This document shows positions 45,286 to 52,939 of a DNA stretch of 64,000 nt, piece after piece. The number at the start of each line of letters is the position of its first letter. Position 1 is the stretch's first letter. The stretch covers positions 1-64,000 of the forward strand of contig NZ_CAKXZT010000174.1 of NCBI RefSeq assembly GCF_935825525.1. The letters are read 5' to 3'. The DNA is from Mesorhizobium escarrei. Lineage in GTDB: Bacteria > Pseudomonadota > Alphaproteobacteria > Rhizobiales > Rhizobiaceae. A program made the translations under genes and the position numbers. The notes below the pieces were generated by a model. That model saw nothing but the letters and a program-made list of their open reading frames with translations, did not search any database and had not been told where the DNA came from.

Positions 45286-48224
45286 CGGCGTGCCTCCTTG
45301 TCGCGGATGGCGGCGCGGATGCGGCTCGGCGTCGCCGGAAGTTTGGCGACCAGGACGCCGGTGGCATGACGGATGGCATTGAGGATCGCCGGCGCCGTCG
45401 GGATCAGCACATGCTCGCCCAAACCCTTGGCGCCACAGGGTCCTTCCGGATCCGGAACTTCGATCAGGATGGTCTCAATCGGCGGCACGTCGCCGATCGT
45501 CGGGATTAGGTAATCGTGCAAATTCTCGGTGCGGCCGGGGATGTACTCCTCCATCAGCGCCATGCCGATGCCTTGTGCGATGCCGCCCTCGATCTGGCCT
45601 TCGGCAAGCAGCGGATTGATCGCCTTGCCGACATCATGCGCGGCGGTGATCTTGATCAGCTTCACCGTGCCGAGCTTGAGGTCGACCTCCAGTTCTGCGA
45701 TCTGCGCGCCGTAGCCATAGACGGCATAGGGCTTGCCCTGGCCCTTGGCATCGAGCGGCAGGGTCGGCGGGTCATAGCTTTCCTCGGCGCGAAAGACCAA
45801 GCCGTCGGCATCGGCCTTCAGCGTGGACAAATCGATATGCCGTGTCGCTTCGCCCTCGCGGATGATCAGGCTTGTGCCATCGAGAGCGACCGCCGCCTTC
45901 TCCGATACATTGGCAAACCGCAGCATGGTCTCGCGCAAGGCGCGGCCGGCCTTTTCGGCGGCCTTGCCGGTCACGAAGGTCTGGCGCGAGGCGGACGTCT
46001 TGCCGGCGTCCGGCGTGATCGCCGTGTCGGCGCTTTTCAGGCGGAATTTTTCCAGCGGCAGGCCGACCGCGTCGGCGCAGATCTGGGCAATGACCGTGTT
46101 CGAACCTTGACCGATATCGACCGCACCCTGATGCAGGACGACATCGCCAGAGGCGGAGATGCCGACCCTGATGGTCGACGGATTGGGCAGCGAGGTGTTG
46201 CCGCAGCCATACCAGCACGAGGCGACACCGACACCACGTTTCCGGGTCTCATTTGCACTGTTGAATGTATCGGCATCGGCAAGCGCGCGCTTCCAGTGCG
46301 GCCGCAGCGCTTCAAGGCACTCGGCGATGCCGACGCCCGATTCCAGCCTCTGGCCGGTGACCGTTTCGGATCCGTTACGAAGGCAGTTATTCAGGCGAAA
46401 ATCAAGCCGATCCAGCCCAAGCTTTTCGGCCAACTCGTCATAGAGCGTTTCCTGCATGATCGTCGCCTGCGGCACGCCGAAACCGCGGAAGGCGCCGGAG
46501 ATCGGCCCATTGGTGTGGATGGCGCGGCCTTCGGCGCGATAGTTCGGCGTCGCATAGGGACCGGAGGCGTGCACCGGCACGCGGTTGGCGACGGTCGGTC
46601 CCCAGCTCGCATAGGCGCCGGTGTTGAAATCGCCGGCAAAAACCATGCCGATGACGCGGCCATCGGCATCGGCGGCGATGGTCGCCTTCATCTCGGCGGG
46701 ATGACGCTTGGTGGTCGAGATCATCGATTCATTGCGGGTATAAGCGAGCGCCGCCGGCCGCCCGGTCTTCATCGCGACCAGGCCGATCAGCGGCTGCAAC
46801 GAGACGTCAAGCTTTGAGCCGAAGCCGCCGCCGGTGGCGGTCGGCACGATACGCACCTTGTCGACGGCAAGGCCAAGCACCTTTGCGACGTCGTCGCGGT
46901 CCATGTACGGCGCCTGCGTGCAGGCGACGACAACGAGCGTATCGCCGTCCATATAGGCATAGCCGGCTTCCGGCTCGATATAGGCGTGCTCGACATAGGA
47001 TGTGTCGATGGCGCCGGAAACGGTGAAGGCTGCGTCGGCAAGGGCGGCTTCGGGGTCACCGCGCTCGACGAAGCCAGTGGTGAGCAGGTTTGCCGGCCGA
47101 TTCTCGTGGATCAGTTTTGCCCCGCCGGCCTGCGCCTCGCAAGGCTGCAGAAAATGCGGCAACTCGGTCCAACGAACGGGGAAATCCGCAAGATCGAGAT
47201 CGAGGATGGCCTCGCGCTCGCCAGCAACCAGCGCCACCGCCTCGCCACGAAAGCGCGAAAAATTTTCGGCCAGCGCCGGCTGGTCGGCAAAAGGCGCAAT
47301 GACGCCGAAGCAGTTCTTGCCCGGAATATCGGCAGCGGTGAAGACGCCAACGATGCCGGGATGGGCTTTCACCCAGGAGTCGAGATCGCCGAAGGCGAAG
47401 CGGGCGTGATAATGCGGCGAGCGAACCACCAGCACCGCCAACGCTTCGGCCGGGAAGGAATCGCCGCCGAATTTTTCGCCGCCGGTGATTTTAGGCAGGC
47501 CGTCGAGCCGGATTGGAGAGGAGCCGACGGCGTGGCCCGAGATTGGCATTCTGCGGTCAGAACGGGGAGAGGGAAACGCCGGCGCTGGAGCTTGTCGCTT
47601 CTCCCCGTCACTATACGGGGAGAAGGTGCCGGCAGGCGGATGAGGGGCTGCGCCGTCCTTCGAAAATTCGCTCGCGAAGCGTCCCGCATCCATCACCGCG
47701 GCGACGATCTTGCGGTAGCCGGTGCAGCGGCAGAGGACGCCGCCGAGCGCATCCTGGGTTTCGGCCTCGGTGGGATTGGGCGTCCTCTCCAGCAGTGCGG
47801 TTGCCGCGATCAGCAGGCCGGGGGTGCAGATGCCGCATTGCGCCGCGCCATGGTCGAGGAACGAGGCCTGCAGCGCCGACAATCTGCCGTTGGCGAGACC
47901 CTCGACCGTGGTCACCACGGTGCCGGCGGCAGAAGCCGCAGACATCAGGCAGGCGCAGACGGGTTCGCCGTCGACAAGCACCGTGCAGGCGCCGCAGTCG
48001 CCGGCGTCGCAGCCGACCTTGGTGCCGGTCAGGCGCAGTTCGTCACGCAGCACCGAAGAGAGACGGCGAACCGGCGGCACGCAGACAGAAACGGCGGCGC
48101 CGTTGACCTCGAAGGCGATGTCGGCGCGCTCCATGGTCATGCCAGGCTGAGCTCCGCTCATGCCAGACTGAGCTTCAGTCACGTCAGACTGCACTTCGGT
48201 CATGCCAGGCTGAGCCATGCTCAT
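45282..48224 (-). CDS. Xanthine dehydrogenase-family molybdenum hydroxylase, fused [2Fe-2S] and molybdopterin subunits
   Basis: A 980-residue fusion. Residues 31-190 are the two-[2Fe-2S] domain: Cys72, 77, 80 and 90 in the plant-type cluster, then CGIC (130-133) and CRC (165-167). After a linker at about 191-235 comes the molybdopterin-binding subunit, with GGGFGSKLD, GAFRGFGVPQ and the catalytic Glu in GAKGLGE near the C-terminus. These enzymes hydroxylate carbons next to a ring nitrogen with water. Two oddities are four heptad repeats at residues 1-28 and a linker that is encoded by a palindromic repeat (47598-47653). FAD comes from the gene just upstream. Confidence 0.9.
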   Translation of the reverse strand: MSMAQPGMTEVQSDVTEAQSGMSGAQPGMTMERADIAFEVNGAAVSVCVPPVRRLSSVLRDELRLTGTKVGCDAGDCGACTVLVDGEPVCACLMSAASAAGTVVTTVEGLANGRLSALQASFLDHGAAQCGICTPGLLIAATALLERTPNPTEAETQDALGGVLCRCTGYRKIVAAVMDAGRFASEFSKDGAAPHPPAGTFSPYSDGEKRQAPAPAFPSPRSDRRMPISGHAVGSSPIRLDGLPKITGGEKFGGDSFPAEALAVLVVRSPHYHARFAFGDLDSWVKAHPGIVGVFTAADIPGKNCFGVIAPFADQPALAENFSRFRGEAVALVAGEREAILDLDLADFPVRWTELPHFLQPCEAQAGGAKLIHENRPANLLTTGFVERGDPEAALADAAFTVSGAIDTSYVEHAYIEPEAGYAYMDGDTLVVVACTQAPYMDRDDVAKVLGLAVDKVRIVPTATGGGFGSKLDVSLQPLIGLVAMKTGRPAALAYTRNESMISTTKRHPAEMKATIAADADGRVIGMVFAGDFNTGAYASWGPTVANRVPVHASGPYATPNYRAEGRAIHTNGPISGAFRGFGVPQATIMQETLYDELAEKLGLDRLDFRLNNCLRNGSETVTGQRLESGVGIAECLEALRPHWKRALADADTFNSANETRKRGVGVASCWYGCGNTSLPNPSTIRVGISASGDVVLHQGAVDIGQGSNTVIAQICADAVGLPLEKFRLKSADTAITPDAGKTSASRQTFVTGKAAEKAGRALRETMLRFANVSEKAAVALDGTSLIIREGEATRHIDLSTLKADADGLVFRAEESYDPPTLPLDAKGQGKPYAVYGYGAQIAELEVDLKLGTVKLIKITAAHDVGKAINPLLAEGQIEGGIAQGIGMALMEEYIPGRTENLHDYLIPTIGDVPPIETILIEVPDPEGPCGAKGLGEHVLIPTAPAILNAIRHATGVLVAKLPATPSRIRAAIRDKEARR
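47598..47653. repeat. Palindromic repeat, family E, copy 2, inside the hydroxylase gene
   Basis: The hairpin CTTCTCCCCGT-CACTAT-ACGGGGAGAAG (47598-47625) is followed by GGTGCCGGCAGGCGGATGAG. Apart from single-base changes it matches half of the intergenic copy at 41731-41813. Here it lies in frame and encodes residues 191-209 of the hydroxylase, exactly between the Fe-S and molybdopterin domains. Confidence 0.85.
48141..48224. repeat. Four 21-bp tandem repeats at the start of the hydroxylase gene
   Basis: Units at 48141-48161, 48162-48182, 48183-48203 and 48204-48224 share GCCAGRCTGAGCT-like sequence. In protein they read MSMAQPG, MTEVQSD, VTEAQSG and MSGAQPG, followed by MTMERAD. They extend the protein before the ferredoxin domain, and several units offer an alternative ATG start. 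Confidence 0.85.
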
Positions 48225-49084
48225 GCGGCCACCGCCTTGTCATTCGACGCGTGACCCGCGGCGCCGAGCACGGCGCGGGCGACGATCTCGCGCGCGGCGT
48301 CTAGCCGGTATTCGGCGCTGCCGCGCACGTCGTCGATCGGCGAAAGCTCGTCCATCGCTGCGGACCGGATCGCAGCGACGAGAGCGTCGTCGACCGGGAG
48401 GCCGCGCAAGGCTGCTTCGACACTTGCAAGACGCTTGGCGACCACCGAACAGGAGCCGACGGCGACGGCAGCGTTGCCGACGATGCCATCCTCAATTGTC
48501 AGGCGGGCGGCCGCCATGGCTATGGAAATGACGAGATAGCGGCGCGCGCCGAGTTTTACGAAAGCCGACCTGCCGGTGGCCGCTTCTTTCGGTACGCGGA
48601 TGGCGGTGACCATTTCGCCCGGCTGCAATTCCGTGCGGCGGTTCCCCAGGATGAACTTTTCCAGCGGCAGATGGCGGACCATCGCCACCGAGCGCAGCTC
48701 GACCTCGGCGTCGAGAACCAGCAGCGCCGGCACGCCGTCGGCCGCCGGCGAGGCGTTGCAGAGATTGCCGGCGATGGAGGCGACGTTCTGGATCTGGACG
48801 GAGCCGACTTCCCGCGCCGCCTGTTTCAGCGCATCGAAAGCCGTCGGCAGCGGATGACGGACAAGATCGGTCCAGGTCGTGCGCGCGCCGATGACCCAAT
48901 GGCTGTCGGTTTCAGCAATACCGCGCAGCGTCGCCAGGCCGTTGATGTCGAGGACGTTTTCGCGGAAAGGCTTGGCTCCTTGTGCCGGATAGAAATCGGT
49001 GCCGCCGGCAAGGATGCGCCACCGAGCCTCGCCAAGCAAAGCGAGCGCCTCGTCGACCGTGGTGGGTTTCGCGTAACGGATCAC
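48221..49084 (-). CDS. FAD-binding subunit of the molybdenum hydroxylase
   Basis: A 287-residue flavoprotein of the CO dehydrogenase/xanthine dehydrogenase medium-subunit type. FAD-contact motifs are RILAGGTDFYP and SVQNVASIAGNLCNASPAAD-like (seen as VQIQNVASIAGNLCNA). It passes electrons from the Fe-S domain of the fused subunit to an acceptor. The GTG at 49084 fits the conserved start (VIRYAKPTTVDEAL) and has GGGAAGG upstream. The frame is open to 49180, but that part is made of tandem repeats. Its stop overlaps the hydroxylase start (ATGA). Confidence 0.87.
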   Translation of the reverse strand: MIRYAKPTTVDEALALLGEARWRILAGGTDFYPAQGAKPFRENVLDINGLATLRGIAETDSHWVIGARTTWTDLVRHPLPTAFDALKQAAREVGSVQIQNVASIAGNLCNASPAADGVPALLVLDAEVELRSVAMVRHLPLEKFILGNRRTELQPGEMVTAIRVPKEAATGRSAFVKLGARRYLVISIAMAAARLTIEDGIVGNAAVAVGSCSVVAKRLASVEAALRGLPVDDALVAAIRSAAMDELSPIDDVRGSAEYRLDAAREIVARAVLGAAGHASNDKAVAA

Positions 49085-49089
49085 GCTTT

Positions 49090-49157
49090 GCCTTCCCAGA
49101 AACAATGGCCTTCCCAGAAAAAGGGCCTTCTCAAAAATGGGCCTTCCCAGAAAAGGG
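49090..49157. repeat. Four tandem 16-18 bp repeats carrying Shine-Dalgarno-like cores
   Basis: GCCTTCCCAGAAA-type units start at 49090, 49108, 49125 and 49141. On the minus strand each contains a GGAAGGC or GAAGGC core. The unit nearest the gene serves as the ribosome-binding site of the FAD-subunit GTG. Confidence 0.8.
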
Positions 49158-49195
49158 TTCCAGACGGATGCTACCGGCATCCGAAACCGGCAAAT

Positions 49196-49213
49196 TCATT
49201 CGTATGCAAATGA
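49196..49213. promoter_or_regulatory. Candidate MarR operator between the operon and pncA
   Basis: TCATTCGTATGCAAATGA matches its own reverse complement at 14 of 18 positions, with perfect TCATT/AATGA ends. It lies in the 340-base region between the divergent hydroxylase operon and pncA and is AT-rich against a GC-rich background. The rest of that region (49214-49425) shows no gene. Confidence 0.4.
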
Positions 49214-49425
49214 TATCAAGCCAGCAGGAATTGTCAAAGCCGGAGTTTTGGCGCCAGCGCCGGCATCGGCGCGACGGCACGCATTTGTTACGCCCTTGGA
49301 GTTGACGCAGCCGGCCATCTGGTCAAGTTTCGGCATCGGTCGCGCCAGCGGCATTTTCGGCAGGATCGAACACCGGAGATTTTCGGTTCGGGTCATGCCT
49401 CCGCGACAAACAAGAGGGAGGCTGG

Positions 49426-50025
49426 ATGGCCGACGAAGCGCTTGTCATCATCGACCTGCAGAACGATTTCTGCCCGGGCGGCGCGCTGGCGGTGGCCGGC
49501 GGCGACGAGATCGTGCCGCTGGTCAACGACCTGATCCGGCGGACCGAACATGTCGTGCTGACGCAGGACTGGCATCCCGCCGGCCATTCGAGCTTTGCCT
49601 CCAGTCATCCCGGCAAGCAGCCGTTCGAAACCATTGAGATGCCCTACGGCCCGCAGACGCTGTGGCCCGACCACTGCATCCAGGGCAGCCTGGGTTCGGA
49701 TTTCCATTCGGGTCTTGCCTGGACCAGGGCCGAACTGGTGATCCGCAAGGGTTTCCGCCCGGAGATCGACAGCTATTCGGCTTTCTTCGAGAACGACCAT
49801 GCGACGCCGACTGGCCTTGCCGGGTATCTCAAGGAGCGCGGCATCGACACACTGACCCTGGTCGGCCTGGCGACCGATTATTGCGTAGCCTTCTCGGCGC
49901 TCGATGCGGTCAAGCACGGCTTTTACACGACAGTGCGGCTCGACGCCTGCCGCGGCATCAATCTCAATGGCTCACTCGAGACGATGCTGAACCGAATGCG
50001 CGATGCCGGCGTAACGCTGGCTTGA
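49426..50025 (+). CDS. pncA: Nicotinamidase
   Basis: Hydrolyses nicotinamide to nicotinate and ammonia. The Cys-hydrolase triad is present: Asp10 (IIDLQNDF), Lys108 (VIRKGF) and Cys153 (ATDYCVAF). Metal ligands are probably Asp48 and His50 in QDWHP and His83. Length 199 residues is typical of the short proteobacterial form. GAGGGAGG precedes the ATG. It is divergent from the hydroxylase/Hnr-like operon and 8 kb from pncB, so it can feed NAD salvage or nicotinate catabolism. Confidence 0.94.
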   Translation: MADEALVIIDLQNDFCPGGALAVAGGDEIVPLVNDLIRRTEHVVLTQDWHPAGHSSFASSHPGKQPFETIEMPYGPQTLWPDHCIQGSLGSDFHSGLAWTRAELVIRKGFRPEIDSYSAFFENDHATPTGLAGYLKERGIDTLTLVGLATDYCVAFSALDAVKHGFYTTVRLDACRGINLNGSLETMLNRMRDAGVTLA

Positions 50026-50066
50026 ACATCACCAATCGCATTCGACACACTTCCAGAGGGGGCTTT

Positions 50067-51497
50067 ATGCGGTTTGCGGCGGCTTTGACGGCGGGCGCCG
50101 GGATGGCAGTCGCCACCCTGTTTCCAGGAATGGCGCTCGCAGCCGAGGCCCACGAGTTGCCGGGCGAAACAATGTCGCTGTGGTGGGCGCTGCCCTTTGC
50201 CGGCCTGCTTCTGTCGATCGCCACCGGGCCACTGCTCTTCCACCGTGTCTGGGAGCATCACTACGGCAAGATCACCCTTCTCTGGGCGGCGCTTGCGGTC
50301 GTGCCACTGGCTGTTGCGTTCGGCATGGCTTCGGCCACGGAGGCGGTGCTGCATGCGCTGCTCACCGAATACATGTCGTTCATCATTCTCCTGTTTGCGC
50401 TGTTCACCATTTCGGGCGGCATCCTTGTCGCCGGTAACATCCACGGCACTCCGCTGGTGAATGCCGGACTGCTGCTGATCGGGGCGATGCTCGCCTCGGT
50501 CATCGGCACGACCGGCGCCTCGATGATTCTGATCCGGCCGATCCTGCGCGCCAACGACAACCGGCCGTTCAACGCCCATGTCGTCATCTTCTTCATTTTC
50601 CTGGTGTCCAACATCGGCGGCTCGCTGACGCCGCTCGGCGATCCGCCGCTGTTCGTCGGCTTCCTGCGCGGCGTCGATTTCTTCTGGACCGCTGCCAATC
50701 TCTATCAGGAGACATTGTTCGTCGGCGGCCTGGTGCTGGCCGTCTTCCTGGCCATGGACATCATCCTGCATCGCCGCGAGGCCGGCGCGCCGAAGATCAA
50801 GGACCCGACACCGGACACGAAAGTGCGCATCCGAGGCCTGGCCAACCTCCCGCTGCTGGCCGGGGTGATCGGCGCGATCCTGCTTTCGGCGACCTGGAAA
50901 CCGGGCGTGGCTTTCTCCGTCCAGGGCGTGAGCCTTGAATTGCAGAACCTCGTGCGCGACGCCATCATCCTGGCGCTTGCCTTGCTTTCGCTCGGCGTCT
51001 CGCACAAGAGCCACAGGCAGGCGAACAACTTCCACTGGGAGCCGATCGCCGAGGTGGCGAAACTTTTCGCCGGCATCTTCATCTGCATCGTGCCGGTCAT
51101 CGCCATTCTCCGGGCCGGTGTCGACGGCGCGCTGGCGCCGCTGGTCTCGCTGGTGAGTTCGCCAACGGGTGAGCCCAACGACCTGGCGTATTTCTGGATG
51201 ACCGGAGCGCTGTCTTCCTTCCTCGACAATGCGCCGACCTATCTGGTGTTCTTCGAGCTCGCCGGCGGCGATCCGCAGCATCTGATGACCACCTTCGCCT
51301 CGACGCTGGCGGCGATCTCGACCGGCGCGGTGTTCATGGGCGCCAACACCTATATCGGCAATGCGCCGAATTTCATGGTTTACGCCATTGCCAGGCATCG
51401 CGGCGTGAAGATGCCGGGCTTCTTCGGCTACATGGCGTGGTCAGGCGCGGTGCTGATCCCGATATTTTTGCTTGCCGGCTTTTTGTTCTTCGGGTGA
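50067..51497 (+). CDS. NhaD/CitM-type (ion transporter superfamily) membrane transporter
   Basis: A 476-residue polytopic membrane protein with a signal-like N-terminus (about 1-28) and some 11-12 helices. It shows features of sodium:proton antiporters and anion symporters of the IT superfamily: FLVSNIGGSLTPLGDPPLFVGFL, GALSSFLDNAPTYLVFFE and ANTYIGNAPNFMVYAIA. NhaD-like Na+/H+ exchange is the nearest guess, but an organic-anion substrate cannot be excluded. GAGGGGG precedes ATG 50067, 41 bases after pncA, suggesting one transcript. It abuts the convergent livF stop with no gap. Confidence 0.85.
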   Translation: MRFAAALTAGAGMAVATLFPGMALAAEAHELPGETMSLWWALPFAGLLLSIATGPLLFHRVWEHHYGKITLLWAALAVVPLAVAFGMASATEAVLHALLTEYMSFIILLFALFTISGGILVAGNIHGTPLVNAGLLLIGAMLASVIGTTGASMILIRPILRANDNRPFNAHVVIFFIFLVSNIGGSLTPLGDPPLFVGFLRGVDFFWTAANLYQETLFVGGLVLAVFLAMDIILHRREAGAPKIKDPTPDTKVRIRGLANLPLLAGVIGAILLSATWKPGVAFSVQGVSLELQNLVRDAIILALALLSLGVSHKSHRQANNFHWEPIAEVAKLFAGIFICIVPVIAILRAGVDGALAPLVSLVSSPTGEPNDLAYFWMTGALSSFLDNAPTYLVFFELAGGDPQHLMTTFASTLAAISTGAVFMGANTYIGNAPNFMVYAIARHRGVKMPGFFGYMAWSGAVLIPIFLLAGFLFFG

Positions 51498-52217
51498 CTA
51501 CCCTACTCCGACATAGCGGCGGACCGCCGACGGATCGGCGCGAAGCTCCTCGACGTCGACGGTCTCGCGGTTGCGGCCGTTCTCGATGAACGCGACCCGG
51601 TCGGCGACGGACAGCACGGCATCGACGCGCTGCTCGACCAGGATCGTCGAGACGCCAAGCTCGCGCAGCTTCGCGACCGTCTCGCGGATTTTTGCGATCA
51701 TCGACGGCATCAGCCCTTCGGTCGGCTCGTCGAGCAGAAGCACCTGCGGCTCGAGACACAGGGCCCGCGCCATGGCCAGCATCTGCTGCTCGCCGCCCGA
51801 CAGCGTGCCGGAGCGTTGTCTGAGCCGCTGGCGCAGCAGCGGAAAAAGGTCGAGCACGATTTCGCGCGTCGTCTTGCCCCTGCCGCGGGCCATCAGGCCG
51901 ATCTCGATGTTTTCCGCCACCGTCATCTCGGCGAACAGCCGCCGGCCCTGCGGCACATAGGCGACGCCGGCCTTTGGCACGTCATGCGCCGGCAGGCCGG
52001 TCAACTCCTTGCCGTCGAGCCTGATCGAGCCGGCGCGTGAGGGAACGAGGCCCATGATCGCTTTCAGCGTCGTCGTCTTGCCGGCGCCGTTGCGGCCGAA
52101 CAGGCAAAGCACCTCGCCCTTGTTCAGCACGAGGTCGAGGCCGTAGAGCACCTGGACCTCGCCATAGAAGCAATCGAGCCCGGAGATGGTCAGGGCTTCA
52201 GCCCGCGGCTGCGTCAT
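51498..52217 (-). CDS. Branched-chain-type ABC transporter ATP-binding protein LivF
   Basis: A 239-residue HAAT-family ATPase: Walker A GRNGAGKTT, signature LSGGEQQML, Walker B VLLLDEPTEGL and a LivF-type C-terminus FIENGRNRETVDVEEL. It powers uptake through the LivM/LivH-type permeases encoded next. Its start overlaps the livG stop (ATGA). This is the last of five genes for a complete transporter. Liv-like systems carry amino acids, urea, amides or aromatic acids, so the substrate is not fixed by sequence. Confidence 0.92.
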   Translation of the reverse strand: MTQPRAEALTISGLDCFYGEVQVLYGLDLVLNKGEVLCLFGRNGAGKTTTLKAIMGLVPSRAGSIRLDGKELTGLPAHDVPKAGVAYVPQGRRLFAEMTVAENIEIGLMARGRGKTTREIVLDLFPLLRQRLRQRSGTLSGGEQQMLAMARALCLEPQVLLLDEPTEGLMPSMIAKIRETVAKLRELGVSTILVEQRVDAVLSVADRVAFIENGRNRETVDVEELRADPSAVRRYVGVG

Positions 52218-52939
52218 GGGGTCGTCCCCAGATAGGCGTCCTGCACCTCGGCATTGGCACGGACCTGCTCGGGCGTGCCTTCGGCCAGGATCTTGCCGGC
52301 GTTGAAGACGGTGATGCGGTCGGCAACCTGCATGACCACCGGCATGTTGTGTTCGATCAGAAGCACGGTGGCGCTTTTGGCGATCTCGCGCACCAGCCCG
52401 ATGAAATTGTCGATCTCGCCGTCGGCCAGCCCCTGCGTCGGCTCGTCGAGAATCAGCAGGCGCGGTTTTAGCGCCAATCCCATCGCCACTTCGAGCAGGC
52501 GCTGATGGCCATAGGACAATTGCCCGGCCGGCATGTGGGCGCGGCCGGCAAGGCCGGTGCGCTCCAGCGCCGCCATGACGCCGACATGCACGGCACCTTT
52601 CGAGCGGCCGTCGGTCAGCGTGCGCTGCACCGGCAGTACGACGTTGTCGTAAGCGGTGAGATTGGCAAAGACGCTGGTGATCTGGAAGGTGTAGGCGATG
52701 CCAAGGCGGACCCTGGCGTAGGCCGGCAGGTTGGTAATGTCGGCGCCGTCGAAGACGATCATGCCCGACGACGGCTGGATGCGGCCGCTGACCAGACTGA
52801 CGAAGGTGGTCTTGCCGGCGCCATTGGGGCCGATGACGGCGCGAATCTCGCCCGGCATGATGGCGAAGTCGACGCCGTCGACGGCGCGCAGGCCGCCGAA
52901 ATTGCGGGACAGGCCCTTGGTCGTCAGCAGCGGCATCAT
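52214..52939 (-). CDS. Branched-chain-type ABC transporter ATP-binding protein LivG
   Basis: A 241-residue ATPase partner of LivF: Walker A GPNGAGKTT, signature region GQLSYGHQRLLEVAMGL (the non-canonical LSYG form usual in LivG), Walker B LLILDEPTQGL, and TVLLIEHNMPVVMQVADRI. ATG 52939 overlaps the livM stop as ATGA. Some family members start a few codons earlier (52948). Confidence 0.92.
   Translation of the reverse strand: MMPLLTTKGLSRNFGGLRAVDGVDFAIMPGEIRAVIGPNGAGKTTFVSLVSGRIQPSSGMIVFDGADITNLPAYARVRLGIAYTFQITSVFANLTAYDNVVLPVQRTLTDGRSKGAVHVGVMAALERTGLAGRAHMPAGQLSYGHQRLLEVAMGLALKPRLLILDEPTQGLADGEIDNFIGLVREIAKSATVLLIEHNMPVVMQVADRITVFNAGKILAEGTPEQVRANAEVQDAYLGTTP

Noticed and set aside
43726..45369. 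A 547-codon plus-strand ORF opposite the reductase gene
   Set aside because: Antisense to an operon gene with 1- and 4-base overlaps on both sides and a clear Cys motif; the plus-strand product has no family signature.
48141..49157. CRISPR-like array
   Set aside because: The repeats are directly tandem with no spacers, are degenerate and no cas genes are present.
49090..49180. ATG 49180 as the start of the FAD subunit, with FLGRP repeats as an N-terminal domain
   Set aside because: The peptide is only the translation of tandem Shine-Dalgarno-like units; the conserved protein begins at GTG 49084 with a proper ribosome-binding site.
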